Assembly (NCBI GenBank): GCA_964606055.1
Contig: CAZSFA010000001.1
Span: 14,634-78,633 of the forward strand
Direction of reading: 5' to 3'
DNA: 64,000 nucleotides
Source: Roseitalea sp964606055
Lineage (GTDB): Bacteria > Pseudomonadota > Alphaproteobacteria > Rhizobiales > Rhizobiaceae
Under the pieces are notes generated by a model, which did not search any database, was not told the origin of the DNA, and saw only the letters and a list, made by a program, of their open reading frames with translations. The translations under genes and the position numbers were made by a program. Shown one piece after another: positions 46,194 through 54,934 of the stretch. How positions within the stretch are numbered: the first letter of the stretch is position 1; each line of letters opens with the position of its first letter.

Positions 46194-47293
46194 AAGTAGG
46201 TGACAGGCATTATCGATCCATCTGGCGCGACGACCAATCGGGCGATGTGCACATCATCGACCAGCGCTGGCTGCCGCATGAGTTCAGGATCGTCACGGTC
46301 AAGGCGCTCGACGAGTTCGCGGCCGCCATCCGCGACATGTGGGTCCGCGGCGCACCGCTGATCGGCGCAACCGCGGCCTATGGTGTCGCCGAGCAAATGG
46401 CACGCGATCCGTCGGACGGATCGCTCGACCATGCCTACGACGTCCTGCATGCGACACGGCCGACCGCCATCAACCTGCGTTGGGCGCTCGATGCAATGCG
46501 CGCCGAACTCGCCCCGCTGGCGCATTCGGACCGCGCGGCGGCCGCCTTCGGCAAGGCCGCAGAGATCTGCGATGCCGATGTCGAATGCAACCGGATGATC
46601 GGCGTCCATGGCCTTGAGATCGTCAAGAGCATCGCAGCAACCAAGACGCCCGGCGAACCGGTCAACCTGCTCACACATTGCAACGCCGGCTGGCTGGCGA
46701 CGGTCGACTGGGGCACGGCCACCTCGCCCATGTACCACGCAACCGCCGACAACATCCCCATCCATGTCTGGGTCGACGAGACCCGGCCGCGCAATCAGGG
46801 CGCGCAACTGACCGCATGGGAGATGGCAGGCAGCGGTATTCCCCATCACCTGATCGTCGACAACGCCGGCGGTCACCTGATGCAGCGCGGTCAGGTGGAC
46901 ATGGTCATCGTCGGCACCGACCGGACAACGGCTCAAGGCGATGTGTGCAACAAGATCGGCACCTATCTGAAAGCCCTTGCCGCCCGGGACAACGATGTGC
47001 CGTTCTACGTGGCGCTTCCGTCATCAACCATCGACTGGACCGTCAATGACGGGATCAGCGAAATCCCGATCGAGGAACGGGACGGGCGCGAGGTCACCCA
47101 TATTTTCGGCAAGCACAGCGACGGCAGCACCGAGTTCGTTCAGATATCGCCGGACGCGACGCCGGGCGGCAACCCCGCCTTTGATGTCACGCCATCACGG
47201 CTGGTCAGCGGGCTGATCACCGAACGGGGCGTGTGCGAGGCAAGCCATGACGGCCTCCTGACGCTGTTTCCGGAGCGCCGTTCAGCCGCCTGA
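46190..47293 (+). CDS. mtnA: S-methyl-5-thioribose-1-phosphate isomerase
   Basis: A 367-residue protein with the MtnA hallmarks: RGAPLIGATAAYG, LTHCNAGWLAT with catalytic Cys164, ETRPRNQGAQLTAWE, and GTDRTTAQGDVCNKIGT with catalytic Asp244. It converts the aldose-1-phosphate made by MtnK to the ketose-1-phosphate (methylthioribulose-1-P or the 5-deoxy analogue). It is translationally coupled to mtnK and converges with the SorC gene, overlapping it by 12 bases. No mtnB, mtnC, mtnD or mtnP is visible, so the classical methionine salvage route is not encoded here. Confidence 0.93.
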   Translation: MKVGDRHYRSIWRDDQSGDVHIIDQRWLPHEFRIVTVKALDEFAAAIRDMWVRGAPLIGATAAYGVAEQMARDPSDGSLDHAYDVLHATRPTAINLRWALDAMRAELAPLAHSDRAAAAFGKAAEICDADVECNRMIGVHGLEIVKSIAATKTPGEPVNLLTHCNAGWLATVDWGTATSPMYHATADNIPIHVWVDETRPRNQGAQLTAWEMAGSGIPHHLIVDNAGGHLMQRGQVDMVIVGTDRTTAQGDVCNKIGTYLKALAARDNDVPFYVALPSSTIDWTVNDGISEIPIEERDGREVTHIFGKHSDGSTEFVQISPDATPGGNPAFDVTPSRLVSGLITERGVCEASHDGLLTLFPERRSAA

Positions 47294-48256
47294 GGCCAGC
47301 AGCCGCTCGGCGCTGGCCTGGTGCGTGACCAGATGCGTCGCATAACCGCCGCGCATCGCGGCGGCTGCCGCCGCCAAACGGTCAAGGCCGACCGAAACCA
47401 GGATTCCGACCTCGCGTTGGAGCATGGCCTCAACCGATACGCCCATCATGCGATCGTCCAGCGGCCCGTCGATGCCGCGGCCGTCGGCGCCGATGAAGCG
47501 CCCGCACAACACGCCCGTGGCCCCATGATCGACATACCATCGCAACTCGTCGAGCGTTGCCACGCCCGACGAGACCACATGGCTGTCCGGCATGCACGAG
47601 CCGACCGCGAACAGCGTCTTGTTGAAGCGGCCAACCTCTTCGAGCTGGTTGGCAATCAGCGTTTCGGCGCGCAGGGTCGCGGCGATCTGGGGCGTCGACA
47701 GCATTGCCGGAACGTGCAGGTTGATGCAACGCGCGGAAAAGCGGCGGGCGACATAGGAGGAGCAGACATCGGCGGAGAAGCCATAAGGCGTCGCCATCGA
47801 ACCGACCAGTTGCAGAACGGTCAGATCTGGAATCGCGATCGGCTCGAGGTTTTCGGCCACGTCATAGATCGTCTTGCCCCAGGCGACGCCGAGCCGGTCG
47901 CCCGGCCCGAGCATCGAAGGCAGCCAGCGCGCCGCGCCGCGCGCCACGCGGTCGGCCACCTGCTGCGCGTCGCCGCCGCCATCGGGAATGACGAGCGCTC
48001 CGGCCAGTCCGAAACGGTCCTTCAGATCAAGCGCCAGCCGGTGCGTGCTGAACGCTTCGCTTGACATGGTGATCTGTACGAAGCCGCGCTCGCGGGCTTC
48101 CTGCAGATAGTTGACCACCGTCGCCCGGGACACGCCCAGCCGTTCGGCGATCTCGATCTGATTGAGGCCGTCATTGTAGTAGAGCCAAGCCGCCTCGATG
48201 ATGACATCGTCGCCATTGGCCTGTCGCGCCGTCCGCCGCGTTGCAGTTGCCGGCAT
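47282..48256 (-). CDS. SorC/DeoR-type sugar-binding transcriptional regulator
   Basis: A 324-residue protein. The N-terminal helix-turn-helix (YYNDGLNQIEIAERLGVSRA, residues about 26-45) is followed by the SorC sugar-binding domain (VAWGKTIYDVAENL, GVATLDELRW, GADGRGIDG). The ATG at 48256 is chosen for the GGAGGG site 6 bases upstream. It is divergent from the aldolase/SDR gene and lies next to mtnKA. It probably binds a sugar phosphate and controls the TGAC-N4-GTCA boxes at 44826 and 48293. Confidence 0.87.
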   Translation of the reverse strand: MPATATRRTARQANGDDVIIEAAWLYYNDGLNQIEIAERLGVSRATVVNYLQEARERGFVQITMSSEAFSTHRLALDLKDRFGLAGALVIPDGGGDAQQVADRVARGAARWLPSMLGPGDRLGVAWGKTIYDVAENLEPIAIPDLTVLQLVGSMATPYGFSADVCSSYVARRFSARCINLHVPAMLSTPQIAATLRAETLIANQLEEVGRFNKTLFAVGSCMPDSHVVSSGVATLDELRWYVDHGATGVLCGRFIGADGRGIDGPLDDRMMGVSVEAMLQREVGILVSVGLDRLAAAAAAMRGGYATHLVTHQASAERLLASGG

Positions 48257-48275
48257 GTCGAACCCTCCGCACAAA

Positions 48276-48304
48276 CATTTGACAGTTGCACCTGACTTTT
48301 GTCA
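48276..48304. promoter_or_regulatory. TGAC-type boxes between the SorC regulator and the aldolase/SDR gene
   Basis: CATTTGACA at 48276-48284 and TGACTTTTGTCA at 48293-48304 lie in the 70-bp divergent gap. The second equals the reverse complement of the box at 44826-44837. The arrangement of two boxes resembles the other site. It could provide autoregulation of SorC and control of the aldolase operon. Confidence 0.6.
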
Positions 48305-48326
48305 AACCAGACTGGAGGGAGCCGTC

Positions 48327-50390
48327 ATGCGCAACAATCTTTGGAACGATCAGGACGCCACCGCATGGATGGCCGATGCCGACACCGAAGCGGACCGCCT
48401 GCTTGCCGAGCGGGTCTATTCATCACGCATCATCGGCGCCGATCCAGACCTTGTCATGCATGGCGGCGGGAATACCTCGGTCAAGGTCAGGCGGACCGAT
48501 CTCCTGGGCAACGACATCGACGTGCTGCACGTCAAGGGGTCCGGATGGGATCTAGACACCCTTGAAGCGCCGGGCCTGCCGGGCCTTCGCATCGCGCCGT
48601 TGATGGCGCTACGCCAGCTTGATGCCCTGTCCGACGAGGACATGGTGAACGTCCAGCGAGCCAACCTCATCGACACCACCTCGCCCAACCCGTCCGTTGA
48701 AACCCTGCTGCATGCCTATCTGCCGCATCGCTTCGTCGATCACACCCATGCGACCGCGTTTCTGGCCATGGCCAACCTGCCCGAGGCTGAAAAGGCGGTT
48801 TCGGAGATCTTTGGCGACCGGCTGATCTGCGTGCCCTACATCATGCCGGGCTTTGCGCTCGCCAAGGAGGCGGCGGACATCTTCGATGCCCATCCCGATT
48901 GCGAGGGGATGGTGCTCCTCAAACACGGCCACTTCACCTTCGGCGATACGGCCAAGGCAAGCTATGACCGTGTCATCGCCCACACAAACGCGGTCGAGGA
49001 ATGGCTGGCCCACAAGGCGAACGGCCGAACCTTTGCGCGCACGGTCAGTCGGCAACGCGCGCCCGCCGGTACGAACACGAACGCATTGCCGGTTCTGCGC
49101 GGCGCGATCGCCAAGCTGCGCGGTGCTCACCATGACGCCGGCGCCAAGCCGGTCGTGATGGATGTGCGCGCCAATGCCGTCATCGATGCCTTCCTGCGCG
49201 CAAGCGATCTTCAGGCGCTTGCACAGCGCGGGGTCGGTTCGCCCGACCATGTCATCCGCACCAAGGGACGCATGCTGGTGCTGACGGGCGCGGACGTCGA
49301 GGCCGGCACCGACGCGATCCATGCGAAGGTGTCCGCGTACGCCGACGCCTATCGCGCGATGTTCGACCGGCAGAACGCCCGCGCCGGCGGCCACAAGATC
49401 ATGCTGGAACCGCACCCGTGCGTTGCGTGGATCGAAGGCCTTGGCATTGCGGGCATCGGCAAGGACGCCAAGGCCGCTTCGGTTGCCGCCGACATCGCCG
49501 AGCAGACGCTCGAAGTGATGACGCTCGGCGAGGCCGCCGGCGGGTTCCACCCGATCGGCGAAGACGACCTTTTCGACATGGAATACTGGTCGCTGGAGCA
49601 AGCAAAGCTCGCCAAGGCGAGTGCCAAGCCCTTCACGGGTCAGATCGTCGCGGTGACCGGCGGCGCGGGCGCCATCGGGCTCGCAACTGCCAAGGCGTTT
49701 GCCGCCGAGGGGGCGGCGGTTGCGTTGATCGACCGTGACGAGCAGGCGTGCGCCGCCGCTGCCGGGCAGCTGGGCGCCAATGCGCTGGCGGTCACGGCGG
49801 ACCTGGGAGAAAACGGCGCTGCACAGGCCGCCATCGACGCCGTCATCGCACGGTTTGGCGGCATCGACATCGTCGTTTCAAATGCCGGTTATGCGTTGCA
49901 GGGCGATGTGCTCGCGCTCGACGATGAGACGTTGCGGGCCTCGTTCGAGGTCAACTTCTTCGCCCATCGGCAGATCGCCAAGGCAACCGTGTCGGCCCTG
50001 CGCGCCCAAGGCCATGGCGGGCAGATCCTGTTCAACGTCTCCAAGCAGGCCGTCAATCCGGGCAAGGGCTTTGGCGCATATGGGCTGCCAAAGGCGGCGA
50101 CCTTCTTTCTGCTGCGGCAACTGGCGCTGGAACTCGGCGGCGAGGGCATACGGGTCAATGGTGTCAATGCCGACCGGATCCGGTCCGGCCTTCTGACAGA
50201 CGACTTCATCATGGATCGGGCGGCGGCACGGGGCGTATCGACCGGCGACTACATGGCCGGCAACCTTCTGAAGCAGGAGGTCGAGGCGCATCACGTGGCC
50301 GATGCCTTCGTCGCACTGGCCAAAGCCGAACGAACGACCGCACACGTCATGACCGTCGACGGCGGCAACATTGAAGCCGCATTGCGGTAG
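48327..50390 (+). CDS. Bifunctional class II aldolase / short-chain dehydrogenase
   Basis: A 687-residue fusion. Residues about 1-400 form a class II aldolase (MHGGGNTSVK; metal-binding His139 and His141 in HTHATAF; LLKHGHFTFG). Residues about 438-687 form an SDR (VTGGAGAIGLATA; Tyr585 and Lys589 in YGLPK; VDGG at the end). Such fusions cleave a ketose-1-phosphate to DHAP and an aldehyde and then oxidise or reduce the aldehyde. With MtnK and MtnA this would yield DHAP plus methylthio-acetaldehyde or acetaldehyde, as in known 5-deoxyribose disposal routes. The ATG is preceded by GGAGGGA. It is followed by a phosphatase gene after 8 bases. Confidence 0.9.
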   Translation: MRNNLWNDQDATAWMADADTEADRLLAERVYSSRIIGADPDLVMHGGGNTSVKVRRTDLLGNDIDVLHVKGSGWDLDTLEAPGLPGLRIAPLMALRQLDALSDEDMVNVQRANLIDTTSPNPSVETLLHAYLPHRFVDHTHATAFLAMANLPEAEKAVSEIFGDRLICVPYIMPGFALAKEAADIFDAHPDCEGMVLLKHGHFTFGDTAKASYDRVIAHTNAVEEWLAHKANGRTFARTVSRQRAPAGTNTNALPVLRGAIAKLRGAHHDAGAKPVVMDVRANAVIDAFLRASDLQALAQRGVGSPDHVIRTKGRMLVLTGADVEAGTDAIHAKVSAYADAYRAMFDRQNARAGGHKIMLEPHPCVAWIEGLGIAGIGKDAKAASVAADIAEQTLEVMTLGEAAGGFHPIGEDDLFDMEYWSLEQAKLAKASAKPFTGQIVAVTGGAGAIGLATAKAFAAEGAAVALIDRDEQACAAAAGQLGANALAVTADLGENGAAQAAIDAVIARFGGIDIVVSNAGYALQGDVLALDDETLRASFEVNFFAHRQIAKATVSALRAQGHGGQILFNVSKQAVNPGKGFGAYGLPKAATFFLLRQLALELGGEGIRVNGVNADRIRSGLLTDDFIMDRAAARGVSTGDYMAGNLLKQEVEAHHVADAFVALAKAERTTAHVMTVDGGNIEAALR

Positions 50391-50398
50391 AGGCACTC

Positions 50399-51199
50399 AT
50401 GGACCTTCAGGCTCGACTGGATTTCGCCAGGAAGACGGCGCTCAAGGCAGGCGCCTTCGCGCACGACAAGTTCCAGGCGCTCGACACGCTCAATGTCCAG
50501 CGCAAGGGCCAGCACGATCTCGTCTCCGAAGCCGACCGGGACACCGAAACGCTCATTCGCAACGCCATTGCCGAAGCATGGCCGGACGACGGCATTGTCG
50601 GCGAAGAGCATGGCCGCAAACATGGCACCAGCGGGTTCGACTGGGTGATCGACCCCATCGACGGGACCGCAAACTATGTGGCTGGAATTCCGCATTGGTG
50701 TGTCGTGCTGGCCTGTTGCCATCAGGGGCTGCCGGTGGTCGGTGTGATCCACGATCCCAATGCCGGCGAGACGTTCACCGCCACCAAGGGTGGCGGGTGT
50801 CACGTCAACGGCAAACCGATGAAGGCGTCGCAGGGCACCGCGTTGACCGACGGATCGGTCGCCACCGGCATGTCCAGCCGCTCCGACCGCGAACAGGCGG
50901 CAACGCTGGTTCGGGAACTGCTGGTCAACGATGGCATGTACTTCCGCTCGGCCTCGGGCGCGCTGATGCTGGCCTATGTCGCCGGCGGCCGCCTGCTTGG
51001 CTACCTTGAGGACCACATGAACTCATGGGACTGCTTTGCCGGCCTGTTGATGGTCGAGGAAGCAGGCGGCAAACACCTGCCGCTCGATGCGCAACACGCG
51101 CTGGAAGGCGGGACGACCATGGTGGCAGGCGGTCCGATGGTCTACGCCGAACTCAAGCGGATCGCCGACCGGGTGTTCACGGCGCCAGCGCGCCCTTGA
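50399..51199 (+). CDS. Inositol monophosphatase family protein
   Basis: A 266-residue Mg-dependent phosphatase: GEEHG, DPIDGTANYVAGIPHW (metal-binding Asp residues) and SWDCFAGLLMVEEAGG. The family removes phosphate from inositol-1-P, sugar phosphates, 3'-phosphoadenosine compounds or histidinol phosphate. Co-transcription with the aldolase/SDR gene suggests that it removes phosphate from a pathway intermediate or dead-end product. Its 3' end overlaps the convergent FGGY kinase gene by 23 bases. Confidence 0.88.
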   Translation: MDLQARLDFARKTALKAGAFAHDKFQALDTLNVQRKGQHDLVSEADRDTETLIRNAIAEAWPDDGIVGEEHGRKHGTSGFDWVIDPIDGTANYVAGIPHWCVVLACCHQGLPVVGVIHDPNAGETFTATKGGGCHVNGKPMKASQGTALTDGSVATGMSSRSDREQAATLVRELLVNDGMYFRSASGALMLAYVAGGRLLGYLEDHMNSWDCFAGLLMVEEAGGKHLPLDAQHALEGGTTMVAGGPMVYAELKRIADRVFTAPARP

Positions 51200-52670
51200 G
51201 CGCCGGATAGACCGCAAGGTACTTCCGGTAGACCTCGTCATAGGCCTGCATGGACTTCGGATCAGGCTCGATCACGCGACCGGGCTTGACCATGGCCTGC
51301 ATGCCTTCATCAATGGATTGGAAATGTCCGGCGCCGTGCGCGGCCAGAATGGCCGAACCGAGCGATGGCCCATCCGTCGATGCCGGGATCCGGACGGGAA
51401 TGCCGGCCGTATCCGCATGGATCTGCATGAACAGGTCCGAGTTGGTCGCACCGCCGCCCGCGACCATTTCCGTGCCCTGATAGCCGCCCTCGGCGAACGC
51501 ATCCAGGATCGCGCGGGTGCCCAGCGAGATGCCTTCCATGATGGCACGGAAGACGTGATGCGGCTCGTGGGCCAGCGTCAGTCCGACGATCGCGCCGCGC
51601 GACAATGCATCGGTGTAAGGCGTGCGATTCCCCTGGAAATGATCCTGCACGATCAGGCCGTCCGAGCCCGGAGCCAGGGCGGCGGCCTTGCGGTTCATCT
51701 CGTCGAAATCCAGTTCGCCGCCGACGAACCGCTTCAGCCAGTTGATGATGGACCCGGTGGATGTCTGCCCGCCCTCGATGATGTAGCGGCCCGGATAGAC
51801 GATGTCGGCATAGGCACCCCAGATGCCGCTGGCATGAAACGGCGTCTCGGTGACGCCGAACTGCAAATGCGATGACCCTGTGATCAGGCACAGCTGCCCC
51901 GGCTGCCCGACGCCCAGACCGATCATGCCGATCAGCGCGTCCGCGCCGCCCTGGACCAGCCTGGTGCGCGTCGTCAGGCCCAGCGCTTCGGCCGCTTCGG
52001 CGGTCAGATTGCCAACGACCTCGCCGGGCGCCGCCACGCGATCCGGCCACTTGTCGACAAGGTCGGCCATGCCCAGCGCGCCAACCATGGTTTCCGCCCA
52101 GCCGCCGCCACGATTGGCGTAGTGCCAGCGCAGCCCGGCATTGTTGAGCGATGCGCAACGCTCGCCCGTCAATCGCAGCGTGAGATAGTCTTGGTATTCG
52201 CAGATCGTGTGGGCGCGATCGTAGATATCGGGCTCGTTGCGCTTGATCCAGAGCGCCTTCGGGATCATCCATTCCGCCGAGACCGGCCCGCTCCCGTTGC
52301 CGTTGAGCTTGAGGCGGTCATCGCCGGTTTGCAGAACCGCGTCGGCCTCTTCCGATGCCCGGACATCCATCCACAACAGCGCGTTTCGCAACGGCTTTCC
52401 GTCCCTGTCGAGCGCGACGACCGTGCAACACGTGGTTGCGTAGGCCATGGACGCGATCTGCCCGCCATCAAGCCCGGCCTGCGCCAGACAGGCGCGCGTG
52501 GCCTTGCACAAGCAGGCCCACCAATCGTCGGGACGCTGTTCGGCGCGGGCGCCGGCGGAAAAGAGCGTCTCATACGGCTCGGCATGCGATGCCACGCAGG
52601 TGCCGGTGACATCGTAGATGCGCGCGCGAAGGCTTTCGGTACCCCCGTCGGCGGTCAAGAAATAGGCCAT
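51177..52670 (-). CDS. FGGY-family carbohydrate kinase
   Basis: A 497-residue kinase. The N-terminal TADGGTESLRARIYD is the FGGY phosphate-1 motif, LVQGGADALIGMIGLG contains the catalytic Asp region, and VAGGGATNSDLFMQIHAD is the C-terminal signature. The family phosphorylates ketoses such as ribulose, xylulose or erythrulose. The ATG at 52670 lies behind GAGGGAAG. It is the last gene of a minus-strand operon that starts with the SorC gene at 57794. The likely partner is the 3-epimerase-type isomerase upstream, which would make its ketose substrate (inference). Confidence 0.88.
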   Translation of the reverse strand: MAYFLTADGGTESLRARIYDVTGTCVASHAEPYETLFSAGARAEQRPDDWWACLCKATRACLAQAGLDGGQIASMAYATTCCTVVALDRDGKPLRNALLWMDVRASEEADAVLQTGDDRLKLNGNGSGPVSAEWMIPKALWIKRNEPDIYDRAHTICEYQDYLTLRLTGERCASLNNAGLRWHYANRGGGWAETMVGALGMADLVDKWPDRVAAPGEVVGNLTAEAAEALGLTTRTRLVQGGADALIGMIGLGVGQPGQLCLITGSSHLQFGVTETPFHASGIWGAYADIVYPGRYIIEGGQTSTGSIINWLKRFVGGELDFDEMNRKAAALAPGSDGLIVQDHFQGNRTPYTDALSRGAIVGLTLAHEPHHVFRAIMEGISLGTRAILDAFAEGGYQGTEMVAGGGATNSDLFMQIHADTAGIPVRIPASTDGPSLGSAILAAHGAGHFQSIDEGMQAMVKPGRVIEPDPKSMQAYDEVYRKYLAVYPALKGALAP

Positions 52671-52705
52671 TGCTTCCCTCCCGAACTTCCGGCCAGAACG
52701 CACCC

Positions 52706-53950
52706 TCACGCCGATTGCGTGATCAGCCTTTCCAGAAGGCCGGGCGCATCCCAATGGGGCATATGGCCCGTGCGTATCATATGCGAGGCAACACGCGGCG
52801 GCATGTTGAAGACATGCTCCTTGGACACGATGCGATCGGCCGTGCCGAAAATGGCTGTCACGGGCATGATGTCGGCCAGTTCCGCCGCCACGCTGATCGT
52901 GTCGATGCACTGGGTGTCGCCGCGCGCCATCGACCCGGCCAAGGCGCCCAGCCGCCCGCCGGCGAGTTCCTGCGCCATCGACCGTACGGCATCATCGGGC
53001 AGTTGCGACGCCTTGGGCCCCAACAGGCGGAGCAGATGGCGCAGTTCTCCCGCACTCCGCGCGGCCGCGATGGCCTGCACGAAGGTTCCATTGATGTCAT
53101 GTCCGCAGCCGACTGGCGCAACGAGCGTGATCCGGCCGACCCTTCCTGTCTCCCTGCGAGCGGCCATGGCCGCAACGTGTGCCCCCAACGAATGGCCGAC
53201 CAGATGCACCGGGGCAGGCAACCCGGACAGCGATTGGCCGAGCCATTCGATCAGATCGTCGACGCCCGATGCTTCGGTCGCGTTGCGGCCATGGCCGGGA
53301 AGGTCGGGAGCGCTGGTCTCAAGCCCGCCCTTTTGCAGGCTGGCGCGCACGACCTCCCAGTTGGAGCCAAGCCCGGCAAGCCCATGGATGAAGAAGACGG
53401 GCAAATCCGTGGCGGGACCGTGTCGGCCGCCAACCGCCGGCGCAAGGCGCGCGCCACCGCGACTGGCGTGTGCCTCAACGTCCCGCGCCTCGATCCGGCC
53501 ACGCCGGCCGGAGCCGGCAAGCAGCGACAGGTCGACATTGGCCCGCCGCGCCAATCGTCGCGCCAGCGGCGTCGCGCGGATCGCAGTCGAGGTGTCGCGC
53601 TGCGGTACCTGATGCTGAACGGACGCCGGCTCCGGTGCCGGCGCGGCGGCGGGCACGCGTGCGGGGTCGGCGCGTTCTGGAGCAACGCCCTCCCAGGCGT
53701 CTTCGGTTCCGATGACCGCGATCGGCGCGCCCACCTCGACCACATCGCCGGGGCCGACCAGTGTCTCCAGCAGCCGGCCCGATCCCAGTGCCGGATACTC
53801 GACAAGCGTCTTGTCGGATTCAAGTTCGAGCAACGGATCGCCACGCTTGAAGTCGGATCCGGGTTCGACCATCCAGTTGGCGATCGTGCCCCGCTCCATG
53901 GTTTCGCCCAGCCGCGGCATGGGCAGCGTGATCGGGCTCAGCGTTGTCAT
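52706..53950 (-). CDS. acoC: Acetoin-dehydrogenase-type E2: lipoyl domain plus alpha/beta hydrolase
   Basis: A 414-residue protein with three domains: a lipoyl domain (ESDKTLVEYPA, lipoyl-lysine 47), an E1/E3-binding domain (RATPLARRLARRANVDLSLLAG, about 126-158) and an alpha/beta hydrolase (FFIHGLAGLGSNW, GHSLGAH with Ser254, and a C-terminal TGHMPHW His). This AcoC-like arrangement lacks the usual chloramphenicol-acetyltransferase-type core. It should take an acyl group from the E1 heterodimer encoded just upstream (ATGA overlap). No dihydrolipoamide dehydrogenase (E3) gene is seen in the window. The substrate need not be acetoin. Confidence 0.86.
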   Translation of the reverse strand: MTTLSPITLPMPRLGETMERGTIANWMVEPGSDFKRGDPLLELESDKTLVEYPALGSGRLLETLVGPGDVVEVGAPIAVIGTEDAWEGVAPERADPARVPAAAPAPEPASVQHQVPQRDTSTAIRATPLARRLARRANVDLSLLAGSGRRGRIEARDVEAHASRGGARLAPAVGGRHGPATDLPVFFIHGLAGLGSNWEVVRASLQKGGLETSAPDLPGHGRNATEASGVDDLIEWLGQSLSGLPAPVHLVGHSLGAHVAAMAARRETGRVGRITLVAPVGCGHDINGTFVQAIAAARSAGELRHLLRLLGPKASQLPDDAVRSMAQELAGGRLGALAGSMARGDTQCIDTISVAAELADIMPVTAIFGTADRIVSKEHVFNMPPRVASHMIRTGHMPHWDAPGLLERLITQSA

Positions 53951-54930
53951 GCCAGCATCATCCGCGCGGCATCGGCGATCAGGTCCGGGGTCGGGACCGA
54001 GTTGCTTTCCAGAAGCGGCGACACCGAGATCGGGATGTCTTCCCCCGCAATGCGCACGACCGGGTCCTCGAGGAAATCAAAGCATTCCTCGGTGATGCGG
54101 GCGGCAAGTTCGGCGGCAACGCCCGATGTCATCACGCCCTCGGACACCACCATGGCCCTGCCGGCCCTTTCCACGAGCGGCGCGATGGCGCCGAAATCGA
54201 GCGGATTGAGCGTGCGCAGGTCGACCACCGTGGCCTCGATGCCGTGCTCTTTGGAGAGTGCGTCGGCGGCCACCATGGCATGGTGCAACTGGCGCGAATA
54301 GCTGACGATGACCAGATCATCGCCCTCACGGACCACCGCCGCCTTGCCCCAGGGCGCGGGCGCGGCCGCCGTGTCCAGTTCGCCTTTCATCGTGTAGAGT
54401 CCCTTGTGCTCGATGAACACGACCGGGTCCGGCTGCCGCATCGCCTGACGCAACAAATGGTAGGCGTCGGCGACGGTTGCCGGCATCGCAAGGCGCAGGC
54501 CCGGCGTGTGCATCACGAACGCTTCAAGGCTTTGACTGTGCTGGGCGCCGGCCGAACGTCCGGTGCCGCCCTGCGTACGCAGGACCATCGGCACGCCGAT
54601 CTGCCCGCCAAACATGTAGCGTATCTTGGCGGCCTGGTTGGCAAGCTGATCCATCGTCATGCCGATGAAGTCGACATACATCAGTTCGGCGACCGGGCGC
54701 AGGCCGGTCATGGCCGCACCCACCGCCGTTCCGACAATGGCCGCCTCCGAGATCGGCGTATCGATCACCCGCTCGGCGCCGAACTCCTCCATCAAACCCT
54801 TCGTCACGCCATAGGCCCCGCCGTAGCGGCCCACCTCCTCGCCAAGCATGATGATGTCCTCGTCCTCACGCATGGCCTCGCCCAGGACCAGCCGCAGCGC
54901 GTCGCGATAGGTGGTTTCAATCAACGCCAT
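53947..54930 (-). CDS. acoB: TPP-dependent dehydrogenase E1 beta subunit
   Basis: A 327-residue E1 beta protein. TYRDALRLVLGEAMREDEDIIMLGEEVG with the TPP-activating Glu, DTPISEAAIVGTAVGAAMTG, and HSQSLEAFVMHTPGLRLAMPAT are characteristic. The C-terminal domain follows (DLVIVSYS, ATVVDLRTLNPLD). The ATG at 54930 lies 4 bases after the E1 alpha stop. It forms the alpha2-beta2 decarboxylating or cleaving component with the upstream gene and passes the product to the E2 protein. Confidence 0.9.
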   Translation of the reverse strand: MALIETTYRDALRLVLGEAMREDEDIIMLGEEVGRYGGAYGVTKGLMEEFGAERVIDTPISEAAIVGTAVGAAMTGLRPVAELMYVDFIGMTMDQLANQAAKIRYMFGGQIGVPMVLRTQGGTGRSAGAQHSQSLEAFVMHTPGLRLAMPATVADAYHLLRQAMRQPDPVVFIEHKGLYTMKGELDTAAAPAPWGKAAVVREGDDLVIVSYSRQLHHAMVAADALSKEHGIEATVVDLRTLNPLDFGAIAPLVERAGRAMVVSEGVMTSGVAAELAARITEECFDFLEDPVVRIAGEDIPISVSPLLESNSVPTPDLIADAARMMLA

Positions 54931-54934
54931 CGGT

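Noticed and set aside
44928..47293. Complete classical methionine salvage pathway
   Set aside because: Only mtnK and mtnA are present; no mtnB, mtnC, mtnD, mtnE or mtnP is visible, and an aldolase fusion follows instead.
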